Positions 46,930 to 57,217 of a stretch of 64,000 nucleotides of DNA are shown here, in pieces. The stretch is from Bemisia tabaci. Taxonomy: Eukaryota; Arthropoda; Insecta; Hemiptera; Aleyrodidae. The stretch lies in NCBI RefSeq assembly GCF_918797505.1, contig NC_092801.1:15376001-15440000 (forward strand). The letters run 5' to 3'. Below the pieces are notes generated by a model. The model worked only from the letters and a program-made list of their open reading frames with translations. It had not been told where the DNA came from and did no database searches. A program made the translations under genes and the position numbers. Position 1 is the stretch's first letter; every line of letters begins with the position of its first letter.

Positions 46930-46985
46930 TTCTCGAATTCCGGAGTAGGTACGTAATGTAGTATCACGCCGCTTTGAAGGAAACT
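46930..46985 (+). repeat. Single family L module
   Basis: CGAATTCCGGAGTAGGTACG...GTATCACGCCGCTTTGAAGG, the same unit that is arrayed 400 bp downstream. Confidence 0.75.
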
Positions 46986-47368
46986 CAACGATCTAGAAAC
47001 TATAGGTAGGGGGTTCCTATGCTACGCCAAAAGTGAAATTCGTAACACACCAGGAGCAAAAATTAGGTAGGTTTCTATGGCTTCTTAGGGGACTGTTGCT
47101 GAATATGGACTTAAATCAAATTTAGAACCAACTATTTGAAAATCTGTGTCCAGATATGGAACTTAGCCATTCATCAATTGCACTTACGATGAAATTTCAA
47201 CACTAAATCATTTATTCTAAAAACTCCCGTAAGATTCCATGTATTTGAGGTTATGACGAAGCTAGGTTATGAAGATAGCAATCAGCCATTTCCACTCTCC
47301 GCCCGCCTATCGAACGACTTTTACGTTTTTTCGAAGGCCATCACCGATCTATAGTTTATAGATCGTTG

Positions 47369-48015
47369 AGGAAACTCCTCTTTTCGGATTCCGGAGTAGG
47401 TACGTGATTTGGTATCACGCCGCTTTGAAGGAAACTCCTTTTTTCGGATTCCGGAGTAGGTACGTGATGTAGTATCACGCCGCTTTGAAGTCAACCCCTC
47501 TTTCCGAATTCCGGAGTAGGTATGTGATGCGGTATCACGCCGCTTTGAAGGAAACTCCTCTTTTCGGATTCCGGAGTAGGTACGTGATTGTATCACGCCG
47601 CTTTGAAGCAACCCTCTTTCGGATTCCGGAGTAGGTACGTGATTTGTATCACGCCGCTTTGAAGGAAACTCCCTTTCGGATTCCGGAGTAGGTACGTGTT
47701 GTGTATCACGCCGCTTTGAAGAAACTCCTCTTTCGGATTCCGGAGTAGTACGTGATGTGGTATCACCCGCTTTGAAGAAACTCCTCTTTTCGGATTCCGG
47801 AGTAGGTACGTGATTTTGTATCACGCCGCTTTGAAGGAAACTCCTCTTTTCGGATTCCGGAGTAGGTACGTGATGTGGTATCACGCCGCTTTGAAGGAAA
47901 CTCCTCTTTTCGGATTCCGGAGTAGTACGTGATGTGGTATCACGCCGCTTTGAAGGAAACTCCTCTTTTCGGATTCCGGAGTAGGTACGTGATGCGGTAT
48001 CACGTGTAAATGAAG
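47369..48015 (+). repeat. 60-bp tandem array, about 11 units
   Basis: The unit is TTCGGATTCCGGAGTAGG, TACGTGATGTGGTATCACGC, CGCTTTGAAGGAAACTCCTC. The first four and last three units are exactly or nearly 60 bp. The middle ones (about 47581-47780) lose single bases at GG, TT or AA runs. A 187-codon minus-strand frame covers the array only because 60 is divisible by three; it is not accepted as a gene. Confidence 0.97.
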
Positions 48016-48083
48016 GGAAATATTGACGTTACACTTGTCACGCATTACTGACTTGTTTGAAGGTATGCATAATGTTACCAACG

Positions 48084-48533
48084 TTAAGGTGATTCGGTGG
48101 ACGCCATATTTTGTGTCAGACCGGCATGCGATGTATCGCATCAATTGGTTCCATTTTTTCAGCTACTCGTCATTTTTCTCCTATTTTGAGATCGCAATTC
48201 TGTTGTCAGGAGTCTAAAGCACTCACTTACCAATTTTAACAAATAAATTCAACGTAATAAAGGCGTGGTTTTTTTGAGAGAGAAAATATCGCATCCGAGT
48301 GCAGTTTCGATATCAGTATAGAATGCGATGTTTTCACTCTGAAAAAAACCACGCCTTTATTACGTTGAATTTCTTTGTTAAAATTGGTTAGTGAGTGCTT
48401 TAGTCTCCTGACAACAGAATTGCGATCTCAAAATCGGAGAAAAATGACGAGTAGCTGAAAAAATGGAACCAATTGATGCGTTATATCGCATGCCGTTCTG
48501 ACGCAAAATATGGCGTCCATCAAATCACATTAA
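48084..48533. mobile_element. TTAA-bounded GGTGATTC fold-back (family B, copy 3, full length)
   Basis: It runs TTAAGGTGATTCGGTGGACG to GGCGTCCATCAAATCACATTAA-type end, with 150-200-bp arms. These include GAGATCGCAATTCTGTTGTC and AACGTAATAAAGGCGTGGTT. The core is ATATCGCATCCGAGTGCAGT...TAGAATGCGAT. Confidence 0.9.
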
Positions 48534-48564
48534 AGTCTGAAATGAAGCGCGTAGATATCGGAAC

Positions 48565-48650
48565 AGCGGCGTTGGTATGTGATGTGGTATCACGCCGCTT
48601 TGAAGGAAAATCTTAGCTTTTCATCCGTCTCAAATTAATGAGGCTTTGAA
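48565..48650 (+). repeat. Family L module, 5' end truncated
   Basis: GTATGTGATGTGGTATCACG, CGCTTTGAAGGAAAATC and GTCTCAAATTAATGAGG follow 30 bp after the family B element. Confidence 0.65.
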
Positions 48651-48706
48651 TGTAGGCAGTATGCATAGGTGAAAGCGGAAATCAAGCGTTCGACTGTCAG
48701 AACTAC

Positions 48707-49313
48707 GCCGCACAGTGCGGCCCTCTGTGGACAAAAATAAACAAATCAAAAATCACAACTGAACATCTGCATATTTTTTCGGAGTTTGTCATCTTTAAGA
48801 TATTACTGACTCACAATGATGATTTATTTCCCAATTTTTTGCTCGATACTACTTCAAATTTGGATAGAAAGTGGACGGGAAATGGGTCGAGAATCATTGG
48901 TCCTTAAGAATTACACGGGACGTCAACTTCAAATGAAGATTTCTCGCTTGAAACGCAAGATGCCCTGAGTAGTTGACATTTTCTTAATCCTCAGATATTC
49001 AACTTCAACTCTACCAAAAAGATCTTGCGACTTTTTACGACTATCAAAGATGTTTGAAGTTAAAGTTCGGGTGTTTCACGTTGCTTTTACATTGTTATCA
49101 TAGAACTAATTCGAGGTTGCCAACCTCAAATGAACTTTTCTCGAAAAATGCGCAAAAAAATCCCAAGATTTGTCATTTTTCTATTTCTCGAGTGTTTTTA
49201 CTTTGATAGCGGCAAAAGACCCTTCCCATGTCGGTGCCAGTCTCTTCATTATGTAAAGTTGAGTGTCTACCGATTTTCGTCCGCATCGTCCGTAAGGATG
49301 CCGCACTGTGCGC
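48707..49313. mobile_element. ~607-bp inverted-terminus element (family H, copy 2)
   Basis: It starts GCCGCACAGTGCGGCCCTCT and ends ATGCCGCACTGTGCG. The body parallels 4203-4819 throughout. The 119-codon frame at 49228-49587 runs out of the repeat and has no recognisable domain. Confidence 0.8.
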
Positions 49314-49315
49314 CG

Positions 49316-49400
49316 TTGGTATGATGTGTGGTATCACGCCGCTTTGCAGGCAAATTTTTGCTTTTTACCTGCCACCTGTCTTCTATCTCGCATCACCGAC
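49316..49400 (+). repeat. Family L module next to family H
   Basis: TTGGTATGATGTGTGGTATC, ACGCCGCTTTGCAGG and CTGTCTTCTATCTCGCATCA match the module order, diverged. Confidence 0.55.
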
Positions 49401-49653
49401 GTTCAGGAGTAAGCGTATTTTATTAGTGGATGCATATCCTCGGGAAAGCTACTGTAAACTCCGAGCTCTAGATTCTCGACCGAAGAAACCGGTACGGGAG
49501 CATGGATTATCCGTTGTTCCCGACCAGTTGCACAGCCCTTATTATTTATGGCGGGTTTTTAATTTTCGCGGATCGAAAGTGACATAACGGTGTTCGGAAT
49601 ATTTTCGGACGCCATATTGGCCTCCTGGGAGATTTGCGTGCAAATACTAAATA

Positions 49654-49896
49654 CTAAGGAAGAACGCCGTATGAGCCTTCAGACGTTGCTAAGTTTCCAC
49701 CGATAAAAAGTAAATTTACCGGTAAAATCATGAATATTATATCCCAGAATTTGCATACAATTTTGAACGCAATTTGATCTATAACATCTAAGAATTTCAA
49801 GGGAAAATATGCATGAATGTTGTCAAAAATACATATTTTATCGAGGGAAATTTGGTGACTCTTAAATGTTCATACGGCGTTTTTCCTTAGCGCGGC
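49654..49896. mobile_element. Family G MITE-like element
   Basis: CTAAGGAAGAACGCCGTATG at the left; CATACGGCGTTTTTCCTTAG at the right. GACGTTGCTAAGTTTCC pairs with GGAAATTTGGTGACTC. About 240 bp, non-coding. Confidence 0.8.
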
Positions 49897-50075
49897 TAAT
49901 AGAAGCTAACGTAACATCGAACTCGTCTTTCGTGGTTTACTATCTTTCAACAAAATCTGGGAAAATTACTGTATAATCATGTACATACATAGACGGCTTC
50001 CCCCTTTCTGTTTTTCAGAAGTACAGGAATTAAAAATTGCTAAATAGTCCCATTGCGTGTGCCCTTTACATATAA

Positions 50076-50522
50076 TTAAGGTGATTCGATGAACGTCATA
50101 TTTTGTGTCAGAACGGCATGCGATATATCGCATCAATTGGTTCCATTTTTTCAGCTCCTCGTCATTTTTCCCCAATTTTGAGATCGCAATTCTGTTGTCA
50201 GGAGACTAAAGCACTCTTTCACCAATTTCAACAAAGAAATTCAACGTAATAAGGGCGTGGTTTTTTTCGAGAGAAAACATCGCATTCGATACTGATATCG
50301 AAACTGCACTCGAATGCGATATTTTCTCTCTCAAAAAACCGCGCCTTTATTACGTTGAGTTTCTTCGTTAAAATTGGTAAGTGAGTGCTTTAGACTCCTG
50401 ACAACAGAATTGCGATCTCAAAATTGGGAGAAAATGACGAGAAGCTAAAAAAATGGAACCAATTGATGCGATACATCCCATGCCGTTTTGACACAAAATA
50501 TGGCGTCCATCGAATCATCAAC
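50076..50522. mobile_element. TTAA-type GGTGATTC fold-back (family B, copy 4)
   Basis: It begins TTAAGGTGATTCGATGAACG and ends GCGTCCATCGAATCATCAAC, so the right TTAA is lost. The core hairpin ATCGCATTCGATACTGATAT...CGAATGCGATA is intact. Confidence 0.88.
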
Positions 50523-50587
50523 TAGTAACTTCCAGCTCATTTCAATGCAACGTGTGACAATAACGACCTCCTTTTCTTGTGTTTCAG

Positions 50588-50614
50588 GATTGATAGCTGC
50601 GAGACTCTCATAAG
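50588..50614 (+). other. Candidate 27-nt microexon
   Basis: CTCCTTTTCTTGTGTTTCAG at 50568-50587 is a strong acceptor. After 27 nt comes AG|GTATGT, a strong donor. One frame (split codon first) reads IDSCETLI without a stop; the other two contain stops. It may be a coding or leader microexon of a long gene on this strand. Chance co-occurrence of good splice signals is possible. Confidence 0.3.
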
Positions 50615-50619
50615 GTATG

Positions 50620-51150
50620 TCATTTTAATTTTCTGGATTCACACCTTGTCTGAGAGACTAACCCTTCAATTGTTAATATCAAGTTTTAAATGGAACAAGT
50701 TCATCAAGGAAGACTAAATCTCTTAAGTAATAATTGTTTAAAATATTCCTAAGTTATCGTCGTGACAACACATCGTAATCTTCAAAGTAGCGGACAATCG
50801 GGTAATTGTCTTTTCGACTGTTAGTTGTTCTTAATTTATTATCATCACGTTAATGAACGAAAAACTATCATACGAAACGGACTGAAACTTCCAGTGTCTA
50901 TATGCTCCCCCGATGGACAACGAGAAAGAGACATGATTTTTTTATCATTTTCTACTCATTGTCATCTTTTTTAGAGTTAAAACCACGTTTTTAACGTTAT
51001 CGAGTGGAAGGAAAGACATTTTCATAGGCAGCAAAATATCGCGAAGAAAGGACTGAAACTTCTGAGGCCGTAATACTCTCCCCTCCTCCTTGTAAACCGC
51101 ATGAAGGCATGCATTTTTTGTTTGTTTTCCCCACCAGTTGCATCCTATAC
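50620..51150. other. No gene recognised
   Basis: AT-rich; the 89-codon minus frame at 50945-51214 has no recognisable domain. Confidence 0.3.
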
Positions 51151-51156
51151 CAAATG

Positions 51157-51616
51157 AATCAGTGAGTTCGAAAATACACCAACTCGGGGGAAAAAAAAAT
51201 TGTTTAGGAAACACCTAAAGCTGGGCAGCGGGCAAGGATGTTAGTTTAAGAAAAACCTTTTTGGTGCCAAAGGACAAGTACTTAGAGACTTTGTAAAGCA
51301 CCAAGTTGAAATCGATACACCATGTTTGATGACAGAGAATTAAGCGTTTAAAAATTTCCTAGTTGGTGTGTTTTCGTTCTCACCGACTTTCAGGTACTGA
51401 TTTTTCATAGTCTGCCCAGAAAAATTTATATTTTTCGATCTGAATAACGCTTGAATATTTATATAACTTGTTGGTACAAGGTATACTGAACCGAAAAAAG
51501 AAAACAGCAAAGTCGGATGGTAACCTGTTTCCCTTGAAATGGCCCAAAATTGGTATTTCCAATGGAATACTTCGATTTTTCCCTTTTCCCGTGGCTGTTT
51601 CGAGTACTTCCGACTT
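51157..51616 (+). mobile_element. Family J element, right-truncated copy
   Basis: It begins AATCAGTGAGTTCGAAAATA CACC and runs parallel to the complete copy at 55359-55914 through AGTACTTCCGACTTGCAA. The right terminus is missing, and the sequence continues directly into a family L module. Confidence 0.8.
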
Positions 51617-52345
51617 GCAACTATATTCGAACTCTGGAGTTGGTATGTGGTATCACGCGAAAATGAAGGCAGATCTTGTCTTTGGCCTGTCTTAGATTAC
51701 TGACGCTTATGAATGTCGTGATACTCAGATTAAAAACACGTACTCTTTTGTGTTTTTATTAAACCGCTGGGCAAAATTGCGTATTTGCCGCGATATCAAG
51801 ATGAGAATAGCTTTTATGATTTTAGAAAACCGCTGGAACACGCGTGTATTTTGATATTCAGATGGAAAAAGCGTGACTCTTCACTCCTGTATAAAATACC
51901 GTTGGTTAAATCGCGTATTTGCCGCTACCTAGAGGTGAGACGCGTAATTTTTCACGTAATGCAAAATTGCTGGGAAAATCTCTTATTTTTCGCGATATTG
52001 AGATGTAAAACGCGTAACCTCTCGCCGTTTTAAAAAATCCCGCACTTTTTTACTGTTCCGGATAACTTGAGTTGAAATGTTTTATTGACAACACTGGTCA
52101 TAACAGACACTAAGCGCCAATATTCAAAAACCGGAGTAGGATTGCTTTATCGCGCGGAAATGAAGGACAAGCATGGTTTTTCTTTTGTCTCAAATTAATG
52201 ACGTTCGTGAATGCCGCGATATTCAGGTGAAAAGGGCGTAACTTATTCTCACTCCTTTTCAAAAACCGCTGAACAGACGCGTATTTGCCGCAAAATTTTG
52301 GTGATACACACGATGTGACGTATTTTGCGTTTTTACTAAATCGCT
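51617..52345 (+). repeat. Family L module followed by degenerate ~72-bp tandem repeats
   Basis: TTCGAACTCTGGAGTTGGTA...GTATCACGCGAAAATGAAGG (51627) is followed by at least five ~72-bp units. These contain GCGATATTSAGATGAAAACG, CGTAACTTTTCACTC, AAAACCGCTGG and GCGTATTTGCCGC. A second module (AAACCGGAGTAGGATTGCTT) at 52115-52225 precedes two more units. Confidence 0.7.
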
Positions 52346-52671
52346 GTGCGATTTCCATCCGTGTGGAAATATGCTTAGGAAAATAACTCAAAAATTCCAC
52401 CCTGTGACTGGTCATCCGAGACACGTTGCTAGAGATAACGACATGATTTTCCATGTCTTCCATGATTTTCCGACTGCTTGCATCGGCTACATTATTTATT
52501 GCCCGTATTTAACATTCTTGGACCGATATATTTCAAAAATTTTCATACGCGCGAAAATATGTTTGAAAAAGAACACGAAGAGCCATGCCCAAAATTGCCC
52601 GATTTTGGGCCCCTCTGAGGTTGTTTTCATCCTTTGGATGACCCCATACTGCCTATAAATGCCCTGAAATT
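52346..52671. other. No gene recognised
   Basis: A minus-strand frame of 117 codons (52110-52463) overlaps the repeat and is not credible. Confidence 0.3.
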
Positions 52672-52920
52672 TGGACGGAGTTAAACAGAAAGGAACCAAG
52701 CCACATCGGGATCGAACCGAGAAAAAGAGGTTTAAAGTTTGGCTCCTGCGTAAGACTCAATGTAAAAGATAAACTTCAAGTTCAATTTCTGCAAAAGTTG
52801 CTCCAACAAAAACTTTGAATTTTTGGCGGTAGATAGTAGAGCAATGGTTGAGTTCAAAACCACTCATAACTCAATTTTTTCCATAATGTGGGTTGGTTCC
52901 TTTCTGCTTAACTCAGTCCA
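52672..52920. mobile_element. 249-bp MITE-like element (family I, copy 2)
   Basis: The terminal inverted repeats TGGACGGAGTTAAACAGAAA and TGGACTGAGTTAAGCAGAAA (each continuing GGAACCAA) differ at two of 28 positions. On the minus strand GGTTCGATCCCGATGTGG looks like a Pol III B box, but no A box or cloverleaf accompanies it. Confidence 0.85.
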
Positions 52921-53156
52921 TTTAAGATTGAATATACACGAACCGTTTTCGCGATATTGGGGGGAGGGACAAAGGCCCCGATTGTCACTCATTTCTGAAG
53001 GTATTTTAATGTCTATATTCGACTGTGACATGTTACCCGATCGAGATATCGAAGCGCGGTTTGCAGTGATTATTTCAGCTATTGGGTACAAGTTTTTACA
53101 TCTCTCACGTACGTCCATCTGGTTATTCTTGTGGGGGGGGGGGGGGGTGGCGTACA

Positions 53157-53381
53157 GTGGATCGATTCAATTAGAGAGGTCGGACATGAAATTTTTGACG
53201 AAAATCGCAAATTTTGATGTTTATTTGGTCAGATTTTACATTTATGGGGGTGTTTCTAAAAGAAAATTTCATGAGGAAACCAATGGAGCCACTTTTAGAA
53301 CCTTAAAGTTTTGTAAAAACGGATTTATAAGCGTTTAAAGTTTCCAAATTTTGTCCGACTTCTCCAATTGAATCGGCCCAG
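53157..53381. mobile_element. Short inverted-end element (family Q, compact copy)
   Basis: GATCGATTCAATTAGAGAGG TCGGACA at the left and TGTCCGACTTCTCCAATTGA ATCGG at the right are inverted. A G-run precedes it (about 53132-53147). Part of a 171-codon + frame (52823-53338) runs through it; that frame spans unrelated repeats and is rejected as a gene. Confidence 0.7.
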
Positions 53382-53468
53382 TGTGTGGCGGTGGCTTATC
53401 GCAGGTTGCCATGTATTACCGCTTAATAATGGCGACCAGCTTAAGTTCATGATAACGGGAAATCGATA

Positions 53469-53796
53469 CCTTGGTCGTTAACCGGCCGACTTGGATGGAA
53501 CTTGGTGTCCCCGGGTTTTTAGGCACAAAAAGGAAGAATATGACATTAAAATGCTGAAATGTTGTGCTATTTTTAACCTTACCGCCATTAAAATGGCGGA
53601 AAGCACCTCATCTGAAAACAGTGCAATATTTTTGCATTTTGCCGTTAGATTCGCTCTTTTAAGAAAGCGAGATGTTAACTTCCCGCCTTGTTGAAAATAG
53701 TGCAATACTTTTGCATTCCAATGTCAGATTCCTTCTCTTCGTGCCAAAAAGCCCTTAACACCAAGTTTGATCCAAGTCGGCCGGTTGACAACCAAG
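53469..53796. mobile_element. MITE-like element with ~100-bp inverted ends
   Basis: CTTGGTCGTTAACCGGCCGA at the left pairs with TCGGCCGGTTGACAACCAAG at the right. Pairing continues through ACTTGGTGT.. and GCACAAA-GGAAGAA to AATGTTGTGCTATTTT. The 90-bp middle includes AAATGGCGG. Confidence 0.8.
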
Positions 53797-53943
53797 ATTG
53801 GTGTGTCTCCTGTCAGAAAAAAAAAAACGAAAAACACCCGGAAGTTTGATGTCATCAGGAAAATATCACGAAAATCGGTAACGGATCAGGAAACTCCAAA
53901 CTTAACTCACATGCAGTGCAGCATACACAAAAGTAAAACATTT

Positions 53944-54316
53944 GGCCCTGTCCACACGAGCGTGGTTCGAGGAACTTATTCGGCGAACTGCTCAGTTCCC
54001 GAAACTTGTTCCTTTAAACGAGGCATGCTGTCCACACGAGTTCGCCAGAATTGGAACCGGAACTTCAATAAAACCATTCAATTATTGCAAAATAATAGAT
54101 CATACGGCCTTCAAAGTAACAAAAATAAATGTCAAAACATGGAAAGGACGTAAAAAACAAAAACAAACGAATTCACATCAAAAGAAACATAATGTAGAAG
54201 CTCGGAGTGCGGGAGGAGTTCCGGGTTTTGAAAGTGTTTAGCTCAGCTATAATATTTGTTCCGGGAACAAGTTCCTCGAACTAAGTTCCGCGAACCCCGC
54301 TCGTGTGGACAAGGCC
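53944..54316. mobile_element. PIF/Harbinger-like MITE with TTT target duplication
   Basis: Terminal inverted repeats GGCCCTGTCCACACGAGCG and GGCCTTGTCCACACGAGCG (18 of 19 match) are flanked by TTT (53941-53943 and 54317-54319). A 3-bp duplication with GG-starting ends suits PIF/Harbinger. The family call is tentative. The 373-bp body has no transposase. Confidence 0.7.
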
Positions 54317-54429
54317 TTTGATTCCATGCACCAAAGACTTTGGTCCGTGAGGTCAAACGAGTGTCAATTTACTCGCGGTCTTAATCTAAAAAATTTTATT
54401 TAAAATTCCAGGAAAAATAAGGAATACAT

Positions 54430-55031
54430 AAAAAAATCTGCAATTAAATAGTCGACATCCCGTAAAATTCTTTTCATATCTTTTTTTTTAAACTAAAAGA
54501 AATTAAACACGGTCTAAGTTTCTGAGTCGATGCAATTAAGATGCATATTTTTTCTTAAATTATGATTAAAACGGGGCTGATAGGCAAAAATAGTGACCGT
54601 AATTATCTCAGATTGTAACGTTGTACACCGCCTCTCATGTTCGATTAAAAATTCATTTCTTTTAAAAGCTACACACTGGCATCCGAAAAGCTTCCAGGAT
54701 TATACCTAAACGATTTCAAACGAAATCACAGAATATTTCGATACAAAATTTTCATTCGTTTCTTCTTCTTTTTTCTTTTCTTTTCTTTTTTTAACTGAAA
54801 AAATAAAATACAATCTGAGTCTCTGAAAGGTTGCGATCAATATACTTGCATAATTTGCTTTCAACTTTTGTACAAACGGGGCAGAAAGTCAAGAATGACG
54901 GGGCGTAGCGGAGTCCCAATTTTGCGGCGATTTTAGTATCGCGCCAGCCAGGAAAGAAAGGAAAGGAAGTATAGGAGACGCGGTCGAATCATCTGCGCAG
55001 TGTGACGCGCCTTCAATCCGGCTAGCGGCAA
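54430..55031 (+). repeat. Degenerate repeat block left of the giant inverted repeat
   Basis: The part 54480-54840 resembles the outer arm at 55139-55350 (AACGTTGCACA.., GATATTTC, CATTCGTTT, TTCTTTTCTTTTTTT, AATCTGAGT). The part 54870-55030 is the repeat shared with 19890-20100. This suggests an older tandem arrangement with the arm. Confidence 0.5.
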
Positions 55032-55358
55032 CATGGGTACACCCGTGGTCGAATAGTTATCTCGTTGCGCCTTGCGCCAGCCGTGAATGAATTCGAATAT
55101 TTACCGCTCACGCGAAAAAAAAGCGTATTTGTCTCCGATTGCAACGTTGCACATCTTTACTTCTGTTTAATTTTTTAAAGACATTTTTTGGAAAAGCCAC
55201 TCACAGGTTTTCTGAAAAGTTTCCCGGGATTTTCTCGATGGTTTTCAGTAAAATCACGGAGAGTATCGACGCGATATTTCCATTCGTTTTATATCTGTTC
55301 TTTTCTTTTTTTCTGGAAACAATAAAACTTTGTCCGAGTTTTTGAATCTTTGTTAATT

Positions 55359-55914
55359 GAATAAGTGTGTTCGAAAACACACCAACTCGGGGGAAAAAAA
55401 TTGTTCAGGAATCACCTGAAACTGCGCAGCGCGCGAAGAAGTTAGTTTAAGAAAAAGCTTTTTGGTGCCAATAAGGATAAGTACTTTGAGACTTCGTAAA
55501 GCACCAAGTTGAAATCGATACACCATGTTTGATGACGGAGAATTAAGCGTTTAAAAATTTCCGAGTTGGTATGTTTTCGTTCTCGCCGACTTTCAGATAC
55601 TGATTTTTCATAGTCTACCCAGAAAAATGTATATTTTGCGACCTGAATAACGTTTGAATATTTATATAATTTGATGGTACAAGGTATACGGAACCGAAAA
55701 AAGAAAGCAGCAAAATCGGATGGTTACCCGTTTCCCTTGAAATGGAAGGAAATACTTCGATTTTTCCCTTTTCCCGTCGCTGATTCGAGCACTTCCGATT
55801 GCAATTTCGAAATTTCCTTTTGCGTGCAGATGCTTCTATCCATAAGTGTTACTAAGCCGTAAAAAAGTGAAAATCGAAAAAAACCCGAGTTGGTGTGTTT
55901 TCGAACTCACTGAT
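55359..55914 (+). mobile_element. Family J element, complete, inserted in the left arm
   Basis: Inverted ends GTTCGAAAACACACCAACTC (G) with TTAATT on both sides (55353-55358 and 55915-55920). The opposite arm of the inverted repeat has a single uninterrupted TTGTTAATTAAGATGCG (as complement), so this is a verified insertion with a 5-6-bp duplication. 556 bp, non-coding; the truncated sister is at 51157-51616. Confidence 0.92.
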
Positions 55915-56781
55915 TTAATTAAGATGCGTATTGCGGGGCTTTTCCGTCAGTAAAAACCGAAAAATGTCGGGATATCATGGATTCTGGAAATTGTATTTAA
56001 ATTTTATGAAAAATCAAGAAGATATGTGGAGAATGCGCAGTGTAGTCAACATCTCGCAAGATACCAATTTCCCGCCATCATGACGGCCGTTATTTTGAAA
56101 CTGTAATTCATGAGAACGTACTCCGGTCATCGCAAAAAGTTAACTTTTGTTATGTTCTTTCTAATTCAACAATGAAAGAAAAAGTAGCTTGGATCTAGAG
56201 TCCAGACACTTGAAAACATTAACAAGAAAAAATACTCTTGCTTCAATCGGATTTTTGCTTAAATCAATAGGAAATCCGCTCAAATGAAGAGACTTGGTTC
56301 TTGATTAAAGCAAAAATTCGATTGAATCAGGAGTATTTTTCCTTGTCGATATTTTTAAGAGTCTGGACTCCAGATTCAAGCGGTTTTTTCCCGTGAAGGT
56401 ATCGCCCGATGTAGGTTGCTTAAATCAAAAAGAAATCCGCTCAAATGAAGAGACTTGGTTCTTGATTAAAGCAAAAATTCGATTGAATTATGAGTATTTT
56501 TTCTTGTCAATGTTTTTAAGAGTTTTGACCCCAGAACCAAGCGATTTTTTTCCGGTGAAGGTATCGCACGATGTAGGTTTCGATTCGAATGTCGCCCTTT
56601 ACCCCTAGCCCTTGGAAGGGAGAGCGATAGGTCATGACCCCCTTCCCTCTTACAAGAATTTACCTGAAGTGCCTTTGTTCAAAGAAATACTTTCCAAAAG
56701 CACATGTGAACATCTTCAATCGTTGTCGAGATATTAACGAATGGATGTATTTCCACCGATGGGGTGTCCTCGTTTGTCCTC

Positions 56782-57217
56782 TAGAGTCCCTTTATACCCA
56801 GAGTTAAGACAACTCGATTATCAGCTGACTGACAGCCGTCCTTGGCTGGCCATGGAGGCCGAAACGAGTGCACCCAAACGAACGATATTGAGGGATAAGG
56901 ATCAGGAATCCTGCGATGTCTGTCACACAAAAACAACAACATCAACAAATTGATCAATTAAAAAGAAAATGAGATTGGTTTGTGAATAATTTCTTAATCT
57001 ATTTTCATTTTGGACCGATGGAAATAACAATTTACTCTTGATAAACCACAATTAGGTGATATTTTCATCATTCTTGTTCACATTCGAGGTACCGCCATCT
57101 TGGTGCACTCGTTTCGGCCTCCATAAGCGAGAACCAATCAGAATTGGATTTTTTTTTAGGCCACTTTCAGCCGAACCAAAAGTGAGTTGTCTTAACTCTG
57201 GGTATAAAGGGACTCTA
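56782..57217. mobile_element. hAT-like MITE, inserted in the left arm
   Basis: Perfect 34-bp terminal inverted repeats begin TAGAGTCCCTTTATACCCAG. TTGTCCTC flanks both sides (56774-56781 and 57218-57225). The opposite arm carries one copy of the equivalent site (TTGTTCTC as complement, near 57357). 436 bp with no transposase. Confidence 0.95.

Noticed and set aside
47321..47884. 187-codon minus-strand frame with repeating peptide
   Set aside because: It tracks the 60-bp tandem array, whose length is a multiple of three. The repeat is non-coding elsewhere and the frame breaks where units lose bases.
39748..50522. CRISPR-like arrangement of palindromic repeats
   Set aside because: The copies are hundreds of bases long, dispersed and eukaryotic in context. 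There are no short repeats with unique spacers.
52700..52730. tRNA-like B box (GGTTCGATCCC on the minus strand)
   Set aside because: It sits inside a terminal-inverted-repeat element with no A box or acceptor stem.
52823..53338. 171-codon plus-strand frame
   Set aside because: It crosses a MITE, unique sequence, a G-run and another element. No recognisable protein.
54430..55031. Extending the giant inverted repeat further left
   Set aside because: Pairing stops at 55032/58677. The sequence to the left resembles other repeats but not the complement of 58678 onward.
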